Below are positions 17,501 to 25,742 of a DNA stretch of 64,000 nt, one piece after another (positions within the stretch are counted from its first letter, which is position 1; every line of letters starts with the position of its first letter). A program made the position numbers and the translations under genes. The notes beneath the pieces were generated by a model, which ran no database searches, was not told where the DNA came from, and saw only the letters and a program-made list of their open reading frames with translations. Origin of the DNA: UBA8919 sp041658185 (lineage in GTDB: Bacteria > Elusimicrobiota > UBA8919); NCBI GenBank assembly GCA_041658185.1, contig JBBAAR010000013.1:3648-67647 (forward strand), in the 5' to 3' direction.

Positions 17501-17886
17501 TTACTTAAATACTCCAGTGTCCGGCTTCTTGCCCAGTATATGTCGGTTCCGTCCTGAAAAATCACATATACATATGAAAACCCGAAATCAGAAAATCCGC
17601 GGATTGTTTTAACCTTCGGTGCACCGAGCATTGCTGTAACAATCGGATAAGTAACCTGGTCCTCTATAACATCGGGGCTTCTGTCCCAGCGTGAATAAAT
17701 TATGACCTGGGTATCCGATAAATCCGGGATAGCATCCAGCGGAATATTTTTTATGCAATAAATCGCTGCTGCAACGGCAACAGCGGTAAAAATTATGACT
17801 AAAAATTTATTCTTCGCAGAAAACGCAACTACTCTCTCAATAAATCCTGTGCTATTCGCACGATGATTTTGATTTTTACTTTCCAT
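14581..17886 (-). CDS. cusA: CusA/CzcA-type heavy-metal RND efflux pump
   Basis: A full-length pump (1101 residues) with 12 predicted membrane helices and two large periplasmic loops. Family marks are IPLDAIPDLSDTQVIIYSRW near the start, the second-helix-bundle DGAIVEVENAYKKLE (acidic residues of the proton path in heavy-metal RND pumps), LGSEFMPPLNEG, and GLDAETGVFMLLFLDLSY near the end. It drives metal cations, probably Cu(I)/Ag(I), out through the MFP and TolC partners encoded next to it. It overlaps cusB by 11 bp. Substrate assignment rests on the copper-binding neighbours. Confidence 0.9.
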   Translation of the reverse strand: MESKNQNHRANSTGFIERVVAFSAKNKFLVIIFTAVAVAAAIYCIKNIPLDAIPDLSDTQVIIYSRWDRSPDVIEDQVTYPIVTAMLGAPKVKTIRGFSDFGFSYVYVIFQDGTDIYWARSRTLEYLSKILPRLPEGVKTEMGPDATGVGWVFQYALVDKTGNNSLADLRSYQDWYLRYYIQSVPGVAEVASIGGFQKQYQVNVNPNALVSYNIPLMKVIDAIRDGNNDVGGRLVEFSGAEYMVRGRGYVKSKKDIEDIVVGRNMSGTPVLIKNIAKVALGPEIKRGIADLDGEGDTVGGIVIMRQGQNALNVINRVKSKIKEIEPSLPKGVEIVTTYDRSELILKAIGTLISQLKEELLVVCLVILLFLWHIPSAIVPIITIPLSVVLAFIPMYLMGLTSNIMSLSGIAISIGVLCDGAIVEVENAYKKLEMWIEGGRIGDFHKIRIQALQEVAPSIFFSLLVISVSFMPVFTLVDQEGRLFKPLAYSKNLALALAAVLAITLDPAIRLLFTRMDYVHFKPKWLSSLFNTITVGKYYKEENHPISKILFKIYEPVCNLVLKYKRTTIAIAIILVISTIPIYFKLGSEFMPPLNEGSILYMPTTLPGISVTEAEKLLQTMDKILKSTPEVERVFGKAGRADTSTDPAPFSMMETTVILKPEKEWRKVKRWYSWMPEIFQKPFRPVWRDRVTWEDIINEMDSKMQFPGVSNAWTMPIKARIDMLTTGVRTPVGIKISGGDLKEIEKLGVHLEMILKDIKGTRSIYAERVAGGYFLDFDLKREQLARYGLSIKEAEMVIMSAIGGEPITTTVEGRERYTINVRYARELRDTLPKLRRVLVPTMSGAQIPLGELADIHLSLGPSMIRNENGLLTGYVYVDMAGRDIGSYVQDAKKIVKEKLTLPTGYSLLWSGQYENMMRVRERLKVIIPVTIFIIFLLLYMNTKSAVKTMIVFLAVPFSLVGAIWFMYILGYNISIGVWVGMIALMGLDAETGVFMLLFLDLSYNDAVKQGKMKTLADLKAAIIHGAVKRIRPKMMTVGTTFIGLVPIMWSMGTGADLMKRIAAPMVGGIFTSFIMELLVYPVIYEIWKWNFEMKKGTIDVDL

Positions 17887-19075
17887 GTTTATGTTCCCCT
17901 GACATTCCCTGTATTGCTGATTTCAATTTTGACTCGGAGTCAATTAAAAAGTTTGCCGAGGTTACAACTTCTTCTCCAACAGAAAGCCCTGAAATAACTT
18001 CGTAATATCCTTCCGCACTATGTCCGACTTGAATCTCTCTCGGTTCATAGACACCCTGCCCTTTTTTTACAAAAACAATCTGTCTTGTTCCCGTATCAAT
18101 GACTGCTTCTTCCGGAACAGCAATTTTTTCTCCGAAGTCAACATGGATGACGGCATCCACATACATATCGGGTTTAAGTAATCCTTCGGGATTAGATACT
18201 TCTGCCCGTACCCGCAATGTTCTGGATTCACTGTCTAAATAAGTATCAACTGCCTTTATCTCTCCGTGAAATTTCTTTCCGGGCAACGCTACGGATGTGA
18301 CCTCCATAATTTGTCCCGGTTTAACTAAACCGATTTCGGACATATAAATCTGTGCATATACCCAGACCGTCCCGCCGGGTTTTCCAACTAAAATAAGATT
18401 AGTAAATGTCTCCGTACTTTTTGATAATTCCGCAATCTGGCTGTCGGACAAGCCTAAATGTTTCAGGCGGAGTGTTGATGAATCTAACAGCGAATCTGCC
18501 TGTTGAATAAATTCCTGCTCCTGCGAAGAATTTTCTAAAGCAAGTTCCTTTCGTCTGGCAATTGTCTGTTGATATTCAATAATAGCGTTATAAAGTTCAG
18601 GGTCATGTGCGACCCTGCCTGAAGCGCGGATATCAAAAATAAGCTTTTGTTTTTTCACAATTGCGGTTTTTACACCAATCAACTGTTGTTTTTCTTCCGA
18701 TATAGTTACGGAAGACAGACCTTCTACTTTGGATGCACTGTTATTTTCCTCAACCTCATATGGCACCATTTCCATACCCATAGAATCCTTGCCTGGCTTA
18801 TCGGAAATTTCGTTCGGACTCATTGAAGAGCGATATATTGTTTTTTTCTTTGATGGCTGGACGGCAATAGGTTTTTCTTCCATCGGCACCAGTTTCATCC
18901 CGCAAATCGGACAATCGCCGGGTTTATCGGAAATATATGTGGGATGCATTGGGCAATGATATTTTTGAGATACTTTCTTGGAACTTCCGTGAGAGGTTTC
19001 TTTTTTTGAGCAAGAGTAAATAAGTAGCAGTGGAACTATCAAAAACAATACGAAAAAAATATTCTTTATTTTCAT
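17876..19075 (-). CDS. cusB: CusB-type membrane-fusion protein with heavy-metal-binding N-terminus
   Basis: A lipobox-like signal (LIYSCSKKE) leads to a heavy-metal-binding domain (YHCPMHPTYISDKPG, CPICGMKLVPM) and a second, decayed copy lacking cysteines (YRSSMSPNEISDKPG, GMEMVPYE). The usual hairpin, lipoyl and beta-barrel parts of an RND adaptor follow. Length 399 residues. The metal-binding domain delivers ions to the pump. Loss of cysteines in the second copy suggests a methionine-only site, which would suit Cu(I). The ATGA-type overlap with the TolC gene indicates co-translation. Confidence 0.9.
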   Translation of the reverse strand: MKIKNIFFVLFLIVPLLLIYSCSKKETSHGSSKKVSQKYHCPMHPTYISDKPGDCPICGMKLVPMEEKPIAVQPSKKKTIYRSSMSPNEISDKPGKDSMGMEMVPYEVEENNSASKVEGLSSVTISEEKQQLIGVKTAIVKKQKLIFDIRASGRVAHDPELYNAIIEYQQTIARRKELALENSSQEQEFIQQADSLLDSSTLRLKHLGLSDSQIAELSKSTETFTNLILVGKPGGTVWVYAQIYMSEIGLVKPGQIMEVTSVALPGKKFHGEIKAVDTYLDSESRTLRVRAEVSNPEGLLKPDMYVDAVIHVDFGEKIAVPEEAVIDTGTRQIVFVKKGQGVYEPREIQVGHSAEGYYEVISGLSVGEEVVTSANFLIDSESKLKSAIQGMSGEHKHGK

Positions 19076-20325
19076 TTCAAACCTCCGTCAATAAATTCGG
19101 TTCCTGCTATTTTTTCAAGCATAGCCAGATTCTGATGATACTGGGAGATATATTTATAATACTCAAGTTGAAAATCCAACAAAGTTCGGACACTGTCAAG
19201 CAAATTTAAAAAATCCTCTCTGTCGGCGCGGTAAGATGATTCGGTCACTTTTAAGGATTGCTCTGCCGGGGGCAACACACTTGTGCGATAAAGTTCTATA
19301 AGCCTCTCGGCAGTTTTCAGTTTTACAAAAATCTCTTTTGCCTGATATATAGCCATCAGTTCCATATTTTTACTCTCTGATTCTGCCATTTTTAATTCAC
19401 TGGACATCTCTTTAACATTAAGTAAAGGTTTCCAGAACCAGAGTGGCACCGTAAATCCAAGCATAAAATCCTGGCTATCATTTCCCATTTCCATTTTTCT
19501 TTTGCGGTAAGTTAAATCAAAGTCGGGCAGGAATTCAGTATAAGACATTTTTTTCGCCCATTTATTTTTTGAAACCGCTGCATTTTGTTGTCTGATTTCA
19601 GGATTGTTTTCAACTGTCAACTTTTTTATTTCATCCCAGTTATTTTTTATATATTTTGGCGTTAACTCTTCCGGCTCGCCTATAACTTCATCGGCATTTT
19701 TACCGATTAGCGAATTTAACTCTGCTTTGACCGTTTCTTTTTCTTGCTCCATTGTTATAACCATATTTGACATCTTTACCGCCTCTAACTGTGCACGCAA
19801 AACATCACCCTGACTTGCCTTTCCTGTTACATATTTTGACTCGGCGACTTTGCTGAAATTATTCATAATTTCAGAAGTTTGTTTATATGTTTCAATTGAC
19901 TTGTTTATGTAAAAATACATCGCATAACTTATTTTCAAATCAGATAGAATTTCTAATTCGGTTTCTCTGTATTCCCATTCGGTCTTTTCCGCTTCATATC
20001 TTGCAATTTTTCCTTTAATTTCCAGTTTGCCGGGAAAAGGCACCATCTGACTTATACCATACATTTTTTCCTCGGCATTATTCAAGTCAAAATCATTTTT
20101 CGGCACTTTCTGCCAGTCAATAAAAACTAAAGGATTTTCCCATGTTTTTTCCTGCCATATTTTTGATTTTGCTGCAGCCCATTTTTCTTTTGCAGCGATA
20201 ATTTCAGGATTGTTTTGCTTCGCAGCATCAACAAGGACTTGCAAAAAAACTGTTTCGCCGGAAACACGGTTTATGCATAAATTACTTACAACAAAAATAA
20301 GAAATAATTTCAGTAAAATTTTCAT
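19072..20325 (-). CDS. cusC: TolC-family outer-membrane efflux protein (CusC-like)
   Basis: Start chosen at MKILLKLFLIFV, which gives a clean signal peptide. Two repeats of long helices carry NPEIIAAKEKWAAAKSKIWQ and NPEIRQQNAAVSKNK, the paired N-P-E openings of the TolC fold. FYKYISQYHQNLAMLE lies near the end. Length about 417 residues. It is the outer-membrane channel of the metal efflux complex with the adjacent adaptor and pump. Confidence 0.85.
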   Translation of the reverse strand: MKILLKLFLIFVVSNLCINRVSGETVFLQVLVDAAKQNNPEIIAAKEKWAAAKSKIWQEKTWENPLVFIDWQKVPKNDFDLNNAEEKMYGISQMVPFPGKLEIKGKIARYEAEKTEWEYRETELEILSDLKISYAMYFYINKSIETYKQTSEIMNNFSKVAESKYVTGKASQGDVLRAQLEAVKMSNMVITMEQEKETVKAELNSLIGKNADEVIGEPEELTPKYIKNNWDEIKKLTVENNPEIRQQNAAVSKNKWAKKMSYTEFLPDFDLTYRKRKMEMGNDSQDFMLGFTVPLWFWKPLLNVKEMSSELKMAESESKNMELMAIYQAKEIFVKLKTAERLIELYRTSVLPPAEQSLKVTESSYRADREDFLNLLDSVRTLLDFQLEYYKYISQYHQNLAMLEKIAGTEFIDGGLK

Positions 20326-20376
20326 AACTTTATTGTATAACAAAATCATAATATTTTCAACAATATAATTTGCCGA

Positions 20377-20790
20377 TCATTTTTCTTCGGGCAGCGGATT
20401 TGAATCTTCCGGTTTAACCTGCTCAACTTCCGTTTTGATAAGTTCTTTATTGTGCTGATAACATTTCCCCGGTTTTGATTTCCGGTATTCGCAATCCTTC
20501 TCCGGACAGGCGTAAGTCATTAAGACCTGTTTCTTTTTAAGTTTCATGCCGCATTCCGGACACTTCCCCGGTTTGTCGCTTTTTATTTCGGGATGCATCG
20601 GACAGACATAGGTTTTGGAATAAAAAGTCCCCCGAACTGCGGCTTTTTCCGGTTTCGCCGCCGCCTTTTCCTCGTGCTGATGCCCGCCGCTATCTTCACC
20701 CCCGCCACCGTGACACGACATAGCCGCCGCCCTGTTAACCAGCAAAAAACTCGCCAACAACATACTGCAAAAAACAAAAAACTTTTTCAT
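20377..20790 (-). CDS. exported heavy-metal-binding protein (CPMHP...CPECGM type)
   Basis: A signal peptide ends near AAAMSCHGGGG, followed by a His/Glu-rich segment (GGHQHEEKAAAK). The heavy-metal-binding domain (YVCPMHPEIKSDKPG, KCPECGMKLKKK) comes next, then a second cysteine set (CPEKDCEYRKSKPGKCYQHNKE). Length 137 residues. Predicted periplasmic metal sponge or chaperone for the pump. The His-rich segment and acidic tail suggest loose, multi-ion binding. Confidence 0.8.
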   Translation of the reverse strand: MKKFFVFCSMLLASFLLVNRAAAMSCHGGGGEDSGGHQHEEKAAAKPEKAAVRGTFYSKTYVCPMHPEIKSDKPGKCPECGMKLKKKQVLMTYACPEKDCEYRKSKPGKCYQHNKELIKTEVEQVKPEDSNPLPEEK

Positions 20791-20791
20791 C

Positions 20792-21052
20792 TTACCCCCT
20801 CATTTTACCCAGAAGTTTAAACATCTCCGGACCTTTTACAACCGCTAAAATAAGTATAATCAGAATGTATGCCGAACCGAGTATTATGGCGGCGTAAGCA
20901 TACTTTTTCCCGTTCAACTGCTGACCATCAGTTATTTCTTTCAGAGAAATTGCGCCAAAAACAACCGCCAGCACGGCTTTTTCAAGACCGAAAAGTTGGA
21001 CGAAAGAAACCAATCCCAGCACAAAACTTGCAATCGCCAATTTGGACTTCAT
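20792..21052 (-). CDS. DUF4190-like small membrane protein
   Basis: It has 86 residues with two membrane segments (AIASFVLGLVSFVQLFGLEKAV and AYAAIILGSAYILIILILAV, each read in parts). The first resembles the DUF4190 opening, where a 'short helix-GxxAxxxG' pair is followed by NGKKYAYA. The function is unknown. It sits between the anti-sigma factor and the metal-binding protein, overlapping the former by 4 bp, so it may act with the anti-sigma factor in the membrane. No metal ligands are seen. Confidence 0.65.
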   Translation of the reverse strand: MKSKLAIASFVLGLVSFVQLFGLEKAVLAVVFGAISLKEITDGQQLNGKKYAYAAIILGSAYILIILILAVVKGPEMFKLLGKMRG

Positions 21053-21582
21053 TTTTTACACCTCCCACATTCAGATATTGAACCGCTTTTTTGTTGATGA
21101 GATTCACATAATATTTGGCAGTATTCATCGCAAAAATCCGTAAAATTTAACGGTGAAAATATTTTTTGCTGATTTGACGGTAAGCACATTTTTTTAACGA
21201 GTTGAACGATTTTCTCGCTGGTTTTGATGTTCTGTCCATACAGAAGCGGCGAGACCACCGAAAAAATTAGAAATATGAATATAACAAAAGAACAGAAAAC
21301 GGGTGCCGGGAGCCACCATCTCAATATTTTTTCCGCGATTTTATTTTTCACCGTATTGGATTCCGCATCTCTGATTTTCCGCCAAAAGTTTTGTCTGAAA
21401 ACTGGCGATGGTTCTATTGAATCATGTTGTTTCAAATAAGTATCCTGATGAAAAAGAATCCCGTATTCTTTATTACAGTCAGAGCATATTTTCAAATGCT
21501 CAGAAATATCTTGCCGACAATGTTCATTCATCTCGCCGTCAAGATATGCAGACAGTAACTTTTTCGCTTTTTTACAGTTCAT
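21049..21582 (-). CDS. anti-sigma factor with zinc-finger (zf-HC2) and cysteine-rich periplasmic tail
   Basis: Start chosen at MNCKKAKKLLSAYLDGEM, behind a GAGAGG sequence. The zf-HC2 motif H-x3-C-x2-C (HLKICSDC) is at residues 29-36. One membrane helix (VFCSFVIFIFLIFSVVSPLL) follows, then a C-terminal domain with FCDEYCQILCESHQQ and ECGRCKK. The cysteine clusters on the far side of the membrane could sense copper or another metal directly and release the ECF sigma. It is the immediate neighbour of the sigma gene, as usual. The sensing role is inference. Confidence 0.8.
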   Translation of the reverse strand: MNCKKAKKLLSAYLDGEMNEHCRQDISEHLKICSDCNKEYGILFHQDTYLKQHDSIEPSPVFRQNFWRKIRDAESNTVKNKIAEKILRWWLPAPVFCSFVIFIFLIFSVVSPLLYGQNIKTSEKIVQLVKKMCLPSNQQKIFSPLNFTDFCDEYCQILCESHQQKSGSISECGRCKK

Positions 21583-21617
21583 AATTTGCCTCTCTACTAT
21601 ATTAAACGGAATACAGG

Positions 21618-22202
21618 TCAAAAACTTGCGGTCAATTTTTGTTTTAAATTCTGGCGGGAGCGGAAAAGAAGAGATTCAACCGAAGAAACGGAACAACTGA
21701 GAATTTCCGATATTTCCTGATATGATTTATTTTCATACACGCGGAGGGTTAAAGCGATTCGCTGGTTTGACGGAAGTGAAAGTAACGCCGACCGAACCGT
21801 TTCATTAATCCGTTTTTGCTCCAGTATATTTTCCGGCTGACTTTTTGAAGTGTCGGAGATTTCTTTTGTTATTTCATTTTCATCCGTAACGATTGGTTTA
21901 TCTATTGAATCCGTAACTGCGTGGAGTTTATTGGCAGGTTTTCTTTTATAGTCAATAGATATGTTTGCGGCAATTCTATAAAGCCAGGTTGAAAATTTTG
22001 AGGACGGTTTATAATTTGCAGCGGCGCGATAAATTCTTAAAAAGACCTCCTGTGCCAAATCCTCGGCGTCTTCCCTGCTGCCGACCATATGATAGATAAA
22101 ATTGATAACCGGCTTTTCATATTTGTCCAACAATTTTTCAAAACACTGTTTGTCGCCGCGCTGGAATTCTAAAAATAATTTTATGTCATCGTCTTCAAGC
22201 AT
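21618..22202 (-). CDS. ECF-type RNA polymerase sigma factor (RpoE-like)
   Basis: Region 2 shows DAEDLAQEVFLRIYRAA and FSTWLYRIAANISIDYKRK; region 4 shows LPSNQRIALTLRVYENKSYQEIS in two parts. About 194 residues with the chosen MLEDDD start. It reads promoters for the downstream metal-efflux operon, released by the next gene's anti-sigma factor. The predicted transcription start from its own sigma-70 promoter lies about 6 bp before the ATG, so the mRNA would be nearly leaderless. First gene of a run of 13 co-oriented genes ending near the RnfD-like gene. Confidence 0.88.
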   Translation of the reverse strand: MLEDDDIKLFLEFQRGDKQCFEKLLDKYEKPVINFIYHMVGSREDAEDLAQEVFLRIYRAAANYKPSSKFSTWLYRIAANISIDYKRKPANKLHAVTDSIDKPIVTDENEITKEISDTSKSQPENILEQKRINETVRSALLSLPSNQRIALTLRVYENKSYQEISEILSCSVSSVESLLFRSRQNLKQKLTASF

Positions 22203-22214
22203 ATATCTGATGAC

Positions 22215-22243
22215 AGTATATCTCAAATTAAGTAAAATGTCAA
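22215..22243 (-). promoter_or_regulatory. sigma-70-type promoter of the ECF sigma/metal-efflux operon
   Basis: Minus strand: TTGACA, 17-bp spacer, TATACT. It lies in the 60 bp after the stop of the DtxR-FeoA gene. The start site would fall about 6 bp before the sigma ATG. Confidence 0.7.
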
Positions 22244-22264
22244 TAATCCGGACAAATCAGTTCT

Positions 22265-22906
22265 TTACGACCGTTTGCGGATATAAACGGCATTTGCCAA
22301 ATCCTCGTCAACGGCAAATTGAGAATGACCTACTTGCAGAACATATGAAGGATATTTTTGAATTAAGGTTATGCCCATACCCGGCAGTATTCCCATTGCC
22401 ATAAGTTTCTGGAGTTTCTTGTTGTCTTTTGTCTGTATATAAGCAACCTTCCCGCTTTGATTCACTTCAAAGTTTGTCAGAGAAGAAATTACTTTACCGA
22501 TACTTTCCCGGGATTTCCGGCAGCAGTCCCCTTCCGGGATAGGTCTTCCGTGAGGGCAGGTTCTCGGATGTCCGAGGAGTATGCAGATATTATCTTCAAC
22601 GCCGTCGTGCAGCAGATGTTCAAATTTGCAACTCATCGTATGTATGAGTTCTTTCTTCACGTCAATAAGGTCGGCAAACAATCTCTCCGCCAACCTGTGT
22701 CGTCTCACTACTTTTTCTCCTTCTTTTTTCCCTCTCTCGGTAGGCACGACTCTGCCGTCAACTATTTTTATAAATCCTGCTTTTGCGAGTTCGGAAATCT
22801 CCAGTTCGCCTTTTGCGATACCTAAATCCATTGAACCCAGTTTATTCTCATTCAAAGATACCCATAACGTCTCAAGGATCTCCTCTGCCCGTTCACTCAT
22901 ACTCAT
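22265..22906 (-). CDS. DtxR-family metalloregulator fused to a FeoA domain
   Basis: Start chosen at MSMSERAEEILETLWV, with GGAGGG 7 bp upstream. The first 140 residues follow the MntR/DtxR layout: winged helix, GRVVPTERGKKEGEKVVRRHRLAERLF, then the dimer and metal domain with CKFEHLLHDGVEDNICILLGHP and the CPHGRPIPEGDCC cysteine set. The last 75 residues are a FeoA SH3-like domain (KLMAMGILPGMGITLIQK). It probably represses the feo operon when iron-replete. It lies downstream of feoB, an unusual position for a local regulator. The cysteine-rich middle suggests an Fe-S or zinc site. Confidence 0.82.
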   Translation of the reverse strand: MSMSERAEEILETLWVSLNENKLGSMDLGIAKGELEISELAKAGFIKIVDGRVVPTERGKKEGEKVVRRHRLAERLFADLIDVKKELIHTMSCKFEHLLHDGVEDNICILLGHPRTCPHGRPIPEGDCCRKSRESIGKVISSLTNFEVNQSGKVAYIQTKDNKKLQKLMAMGILPGMGITLIQKYPSYVLQVGHSQFAVDEDLANAVYIRKRS

Positions 22907-22908
22907 TT

Positions 22909-23085
22909 TTATTCCCTCCTTTTCAACAGAGATTTCAGCCAGCGCGGTTCGGGCGGCGTTTCGTAACCGCATTGCGGGCACCTTATAAGTTTGCACCCTT
23001 TCATCATGGGACAAGACGAGCACGATGTCTGCGCCTCGTCTTCATTAAACTCAAACCCGCATAAACTGCATTTAATTTTGCTCAT
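22909..23085 (-). CDS. small zinc-ribbon protein in the feo operon
   Basis: A 58-residue frame shorter than usual cut-offs: MSKIKCSLCGFEFNEDEA, SCSSCPMMKGCKLIRCPQCG, then YETPPEPRWLKSLL. Seven cysteines in C-x2-C and C-x2-C-x5-C arrays make a zinc ribbon or Fe-S protein likely. The ATG overlaps the feoB stop by 4 bp (ATGA) and the stop is a few bases from the DtxR-FeoA start, so it is tightly embedded in the operon. Similar short cysteine proteins accompany FeoB in many anaerobes and may play a FeoC-like role (inference). Confidence 0.78.
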   Translation of the reverse strand: MSKIKCSLCGFEFNEDEAQTSCSSCPMMKGCKLIRCPQCGYETPPEPRWLKSLLKRRE

Positions 23086-24533
23086 AATAATATCCCGAAT
23101 GTGTTTAGTAGAAAATTAAGAATATAACCGACCGAGAACGAAAATAAAAGAATGAAGACCGATATGGCAACACCCGTCTTCCAGCCCCTCTCTTTTACCG
23201 TCATTAGAAATTGGGCGATGCAGGGCAAAAACAAGGTCATAATCACCACTGCAACAACCAATTGGTTACCCGTAAACAATCCTAATTTTTTCATATCATA
23301 AAGTCCTGCTGCCCCGTAATCCCTCCTGAAAAATCCGAAAAGATATGCCACGGCGGTTTTTTCCGGTAATCCTACCCATCTGACCGGATAAGCGAGTAAA
23401 GAAACCGTCAGGTTAAACAATCCGGTGAGTTGTCCAAGCCAGATAAAAACACTCGCTAAAATAAACATAGGAAGTATTTCGGTAAAATACCACTGCACCC
23501 TTGTATATGTTTTTACCAGCACGTTGGAAATCTTGGGCATCCTCAAAGGCGGTATCTCCATGTAAAAAGAAGGCGCTTCACCGGATAATATCTTGGAAGA
23601 GAGATAGCCGACCGCAACAAAAACAAACACGAGCACGCCGAGCCATATCCAGAGAGCTTTCGGATTGCCTGCAAATAACGCAAGGATTACTCCGAGTTGC
23701 GCAGAGCACGGAACTGCCAGGGCAAGCAATATTGTGGATATAATTCTCTCTCTCTTTGTAGGCAGAGTTCTGGTAACCATGGTAGCCATCGTGTCACACC
23801 CGAGCCCTAAAACCATGGGTATAACCGCTCTCCCTGTTAATCCTATTTTTTTGAATAATCTGTCTATTAAGAGTGACAACCTCGGCAGATAACCTGTATC
23901 CTCAATTATTGCAAAAGCAATAAAGAAAGTAGTTACAATCGGCAGGATAAGAGCCACTGCATACCGGAAACCCAAAGTAATAATGCCGTAGTCACCGACG
24001 AATAATTCTCTAATAACCGACCACGGGATAATAGACGTAAACAGGCGGACCATCACAGGATTGATGTGATTCTCAAAAATATCCGTTTCAATAAAATCAA
24101 CCACCGTACCGGCGCCGAATTCGCCGACAAATTTATACAACCCGTAATACAGGATTAACACGAGTATCGGTATTCCGGTAAGAGGGCGTATCATTGCACG
24201 GCTTAATTTCTCCTTATACGTAAGTTTTATTTGCGACGTCTGTTCTACGCTCTTAGTTGCTATCCTGCTCGCTTCTTCCTGTCTGCGGATTGATATTATG
24301 TAAGAGAGCGGACTGGCATAATGCGATTTGGTGTGGTCTATAATTTCCTTAATCCGGACAAAACTTTCCGGTTCGCCGGTTTTAATCAAACCCACAATTT
24401 CTTCGTCTTCCTGGAGCGCCAATATGGCTAAGGAACGTTTGGAGATGCCGTAATCTTTTTTCAACAAGGATTCTATTTTTTCAATAGATGCCTCAAGAAT
24501 GTCGCCCGAATATTCACATTTTTGATCTAACAT
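23082..24533 (-). CDS. feoB: FeoB membrane permease part (split FeoB, C-terminal)
   Basis: It begins with the FeoB helical region (KKDYGISKRSLAIL, HTKSHYASPLSYIISIRR), then about 9 membrane helices with two Gate-type regions. Visible landmarks are IPMVLGLGCDTMATMVTRTL, the paired SAQLGVILALFAG, and FFRRDYGAAGLYDM. Length 483 residues. It has no GTPase domain; that is encoded by the previous gene in another frame with a 20-bp overlap. It imports Fe(II) across the inner membrane and should need the separate GTPase subunit. Confidence 0.87.
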   Translation of the reverse strand: MLDQKCEYSGDILEASIEKIESLLKKDYGISKRSLAILALQEDEEIVGLIKTGEPESFVRIKEIIDHTKSHYASPLSYIISIRRQEEASRIATKSVEQTSQIKLTYKEKLSRAMIRPLTGIPILVLILYYGLYKFVGEFGAGTVVDFIETDIFENHINPVMVRLFTSIIPWSVIRELFVGDYGIITLGFRYAVALILPIVTTFFIAFAIIEDTGYLPRLSLLIDRLFKKIGLTGRAVIPMVLGLGCDTMATMVTRTLPTKRERIISTILLALAVPCSAQLGVILALFAGNPKALWIWLGVLVFVFVAVGYLSSKILSGEAPSFYMEIPPLRMPKISNVLVKTYTRVQWYFTEILPMFILASVFIWLGQLTGLFNLTVSLLAYPVRWVGLPEKTAVAYLFGFFRRDYGAAGLYDMKKLGLFTGNQLVVAVVIMTLFLPCIAQFLMTVKERGWKTGVAISVFILLFSFSVGYILNFLLNTFGILL

Positions 24534-25092
24534 ATTCTTCTATCCTCCCTTTTAACATTTCTATTCCCCTGCCTGTCGTTGCCACCGTGCCTACGACGGG
24601 TATCTTCAGGTCTTTTTCTAAAGCCGCAATTTCAATCTTCATACACGCTTTTTCAGCTTCGTCAATAATATTCAAAACAAGCATAACGGGGAGACCGGCT
24701 TCAATGAGCTGCAAAGTCAGAGGCAGCATTCTTTCCAGGTTTTTGGCATCAATAATATGCAGAACAACGTCGGGCTTTTCATTTATCAGCATATTCCGCG
24801 ACACTCTTTCTTCCTCGGTAATGGACAAGAGGGAATACATCCCCGGCGTATCAACGACTTCAAATTCAATCTCGCCGATTTTCGTTTTTCCGCGAGAGAC
24901 CTCAACGGTCGTCCCGGGATAATTTGATACCGTGACATAGTTTCCCGTAAGGCAATTAAACAGAACCGATTTCCCGACATTCGGGCTGCCTACGATGGCA
25001 ATCTTCTTTAACCCCTTGACCGTTATTTTCTCTGCACCGCAGCAGGAATGTTCCGGATTAAAATAGCCGGATATTTTGCCGATAATATTCAT
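24514..25092 (-). CDS. feoB: FeoB GTPase part (split FeoB, N-terminal)
   Basis: A 192-residue G domain: G1 GSPNVGKSVLFN, G2 YPGTTVEVSRG, G3 DTPGMYSL, G4-like NIID and the IPVVGTVATTGRG region of the switch/G5 end. It starts with a cysteine pair (HSCCGAEK). It stops before the guanine-dissociation helical bundle and membrane part, which are supplied by the next gene. A single FeoB of about 670 residues would result if the two were joined. Either a true split FeoB or a frame disruption; see the finding. Confidence 0.85.
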   Translation of the reverse strand: MNIIGKISGYFNPEHSCCGAEKITVKGLKKIAIVGSPNVGKSVLFNCLTGNYVTVSNYPGTTVEVSRGKTKIGEIEFEVVDTPGMYSLLSITEEERVSRNMLINEKPDVVLHIIDAKNLERMLPLTLQLIEAGLPVMLVLNIIDEAEKACMKIEIAALEKDLKIPVVGTVATTGRGIEMLKGRIEEYVRSKM

Positions 25093-25724
25093 TTGTCGTC
25101 CTCCTTAAAATTAAATAGCCATTGTAGATTTATACTATGTAAGATTTCACTATTTGAACTGTAAATAATAGCCGGAGTAAGAACAATGTTTTCCTGTAAA
25201 TTAACTACAGGAGCAAAACTTATCCCGTCCAGATAGTCAATCTGAATTGTTATTAAGTTATTCATTGGAAAATCTAACCCTGCTAACGGTTTTATTTCCT
25301 TGTCTATGTTTATCAGCCCGGAGTGCAGTCGGAAATTAAAAAAGGATTTTGTAAAAACCAAATAAGGTCCAAATGAAACAGGGCTTTCAGTGATAAGTAA
25401 ATTTTGTACCCCGAAAGCAACTGCTGGTATATTTTTAACTTCTTTTAAAAAACTCCATTTAGCATTCAGATAAATATGCCCGTCAGAACAAAAGTCGGAC
25501 CCAAAATCAAAACCTTTTCCTAATCCGAGTTGCATATTAAAAAAATTCTGACAGTCATCGGAAAGTATCCTTTCCCCGGAACCATCGGATTGTAACTCTA
25601 AACTGATTTGACCGCTGTCATAAATATCTGTTGTGGGCATTACATTTAATCCGTTTGGAGCAGCATAAACTTGGACAGAAATACAACTTAAGCCAAGAAT
25701 AGCAATAAATAATTTTGAAGACAT
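25089..25724 (-). CDS. exported beta-rich protein, unknown function, Fur operon
   Basis: The signal peptide (KLFIAILGLSCISVQVYAA) is followed by 190 residues rich in alternating strands: LNVMPTTDIYDSGQISLELQ, GLGKGFDFGSDF, GVQNLLITESPVSFGPYLVF, INLQWLFNF at the end. This resembles small outer-membrane barrels but no family is recognised. It ends in FKEDDK and overlaps the feoB GTPase by 4 bp. Position between the FMN-binding protein and FeoB suggests a role in iron uptake across the outer membrane. Confidence 0.5.
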   Translation of the reverse strand: MSSKLFIAILGLSCISVQVYAAPNGLNVMPTTDIYDSGQISLELQSDGSGERILSDDCQNFFNMQLGLGKGFDFGSDFCSDGHIYLNAKWSFLKEVKNIPAVAFGVQNLLITESPVSFGPYLVFTKSFFNFRLHSGLINIDKEIKPLAGLDFPMNNLITIQIDYLDGISFAPVVNLQENIVLTPAIIYSSNSEILHSINLQWLFNFKEDDK

Positions 25725-25742
25725 TTTACCGCACCTACCTTT

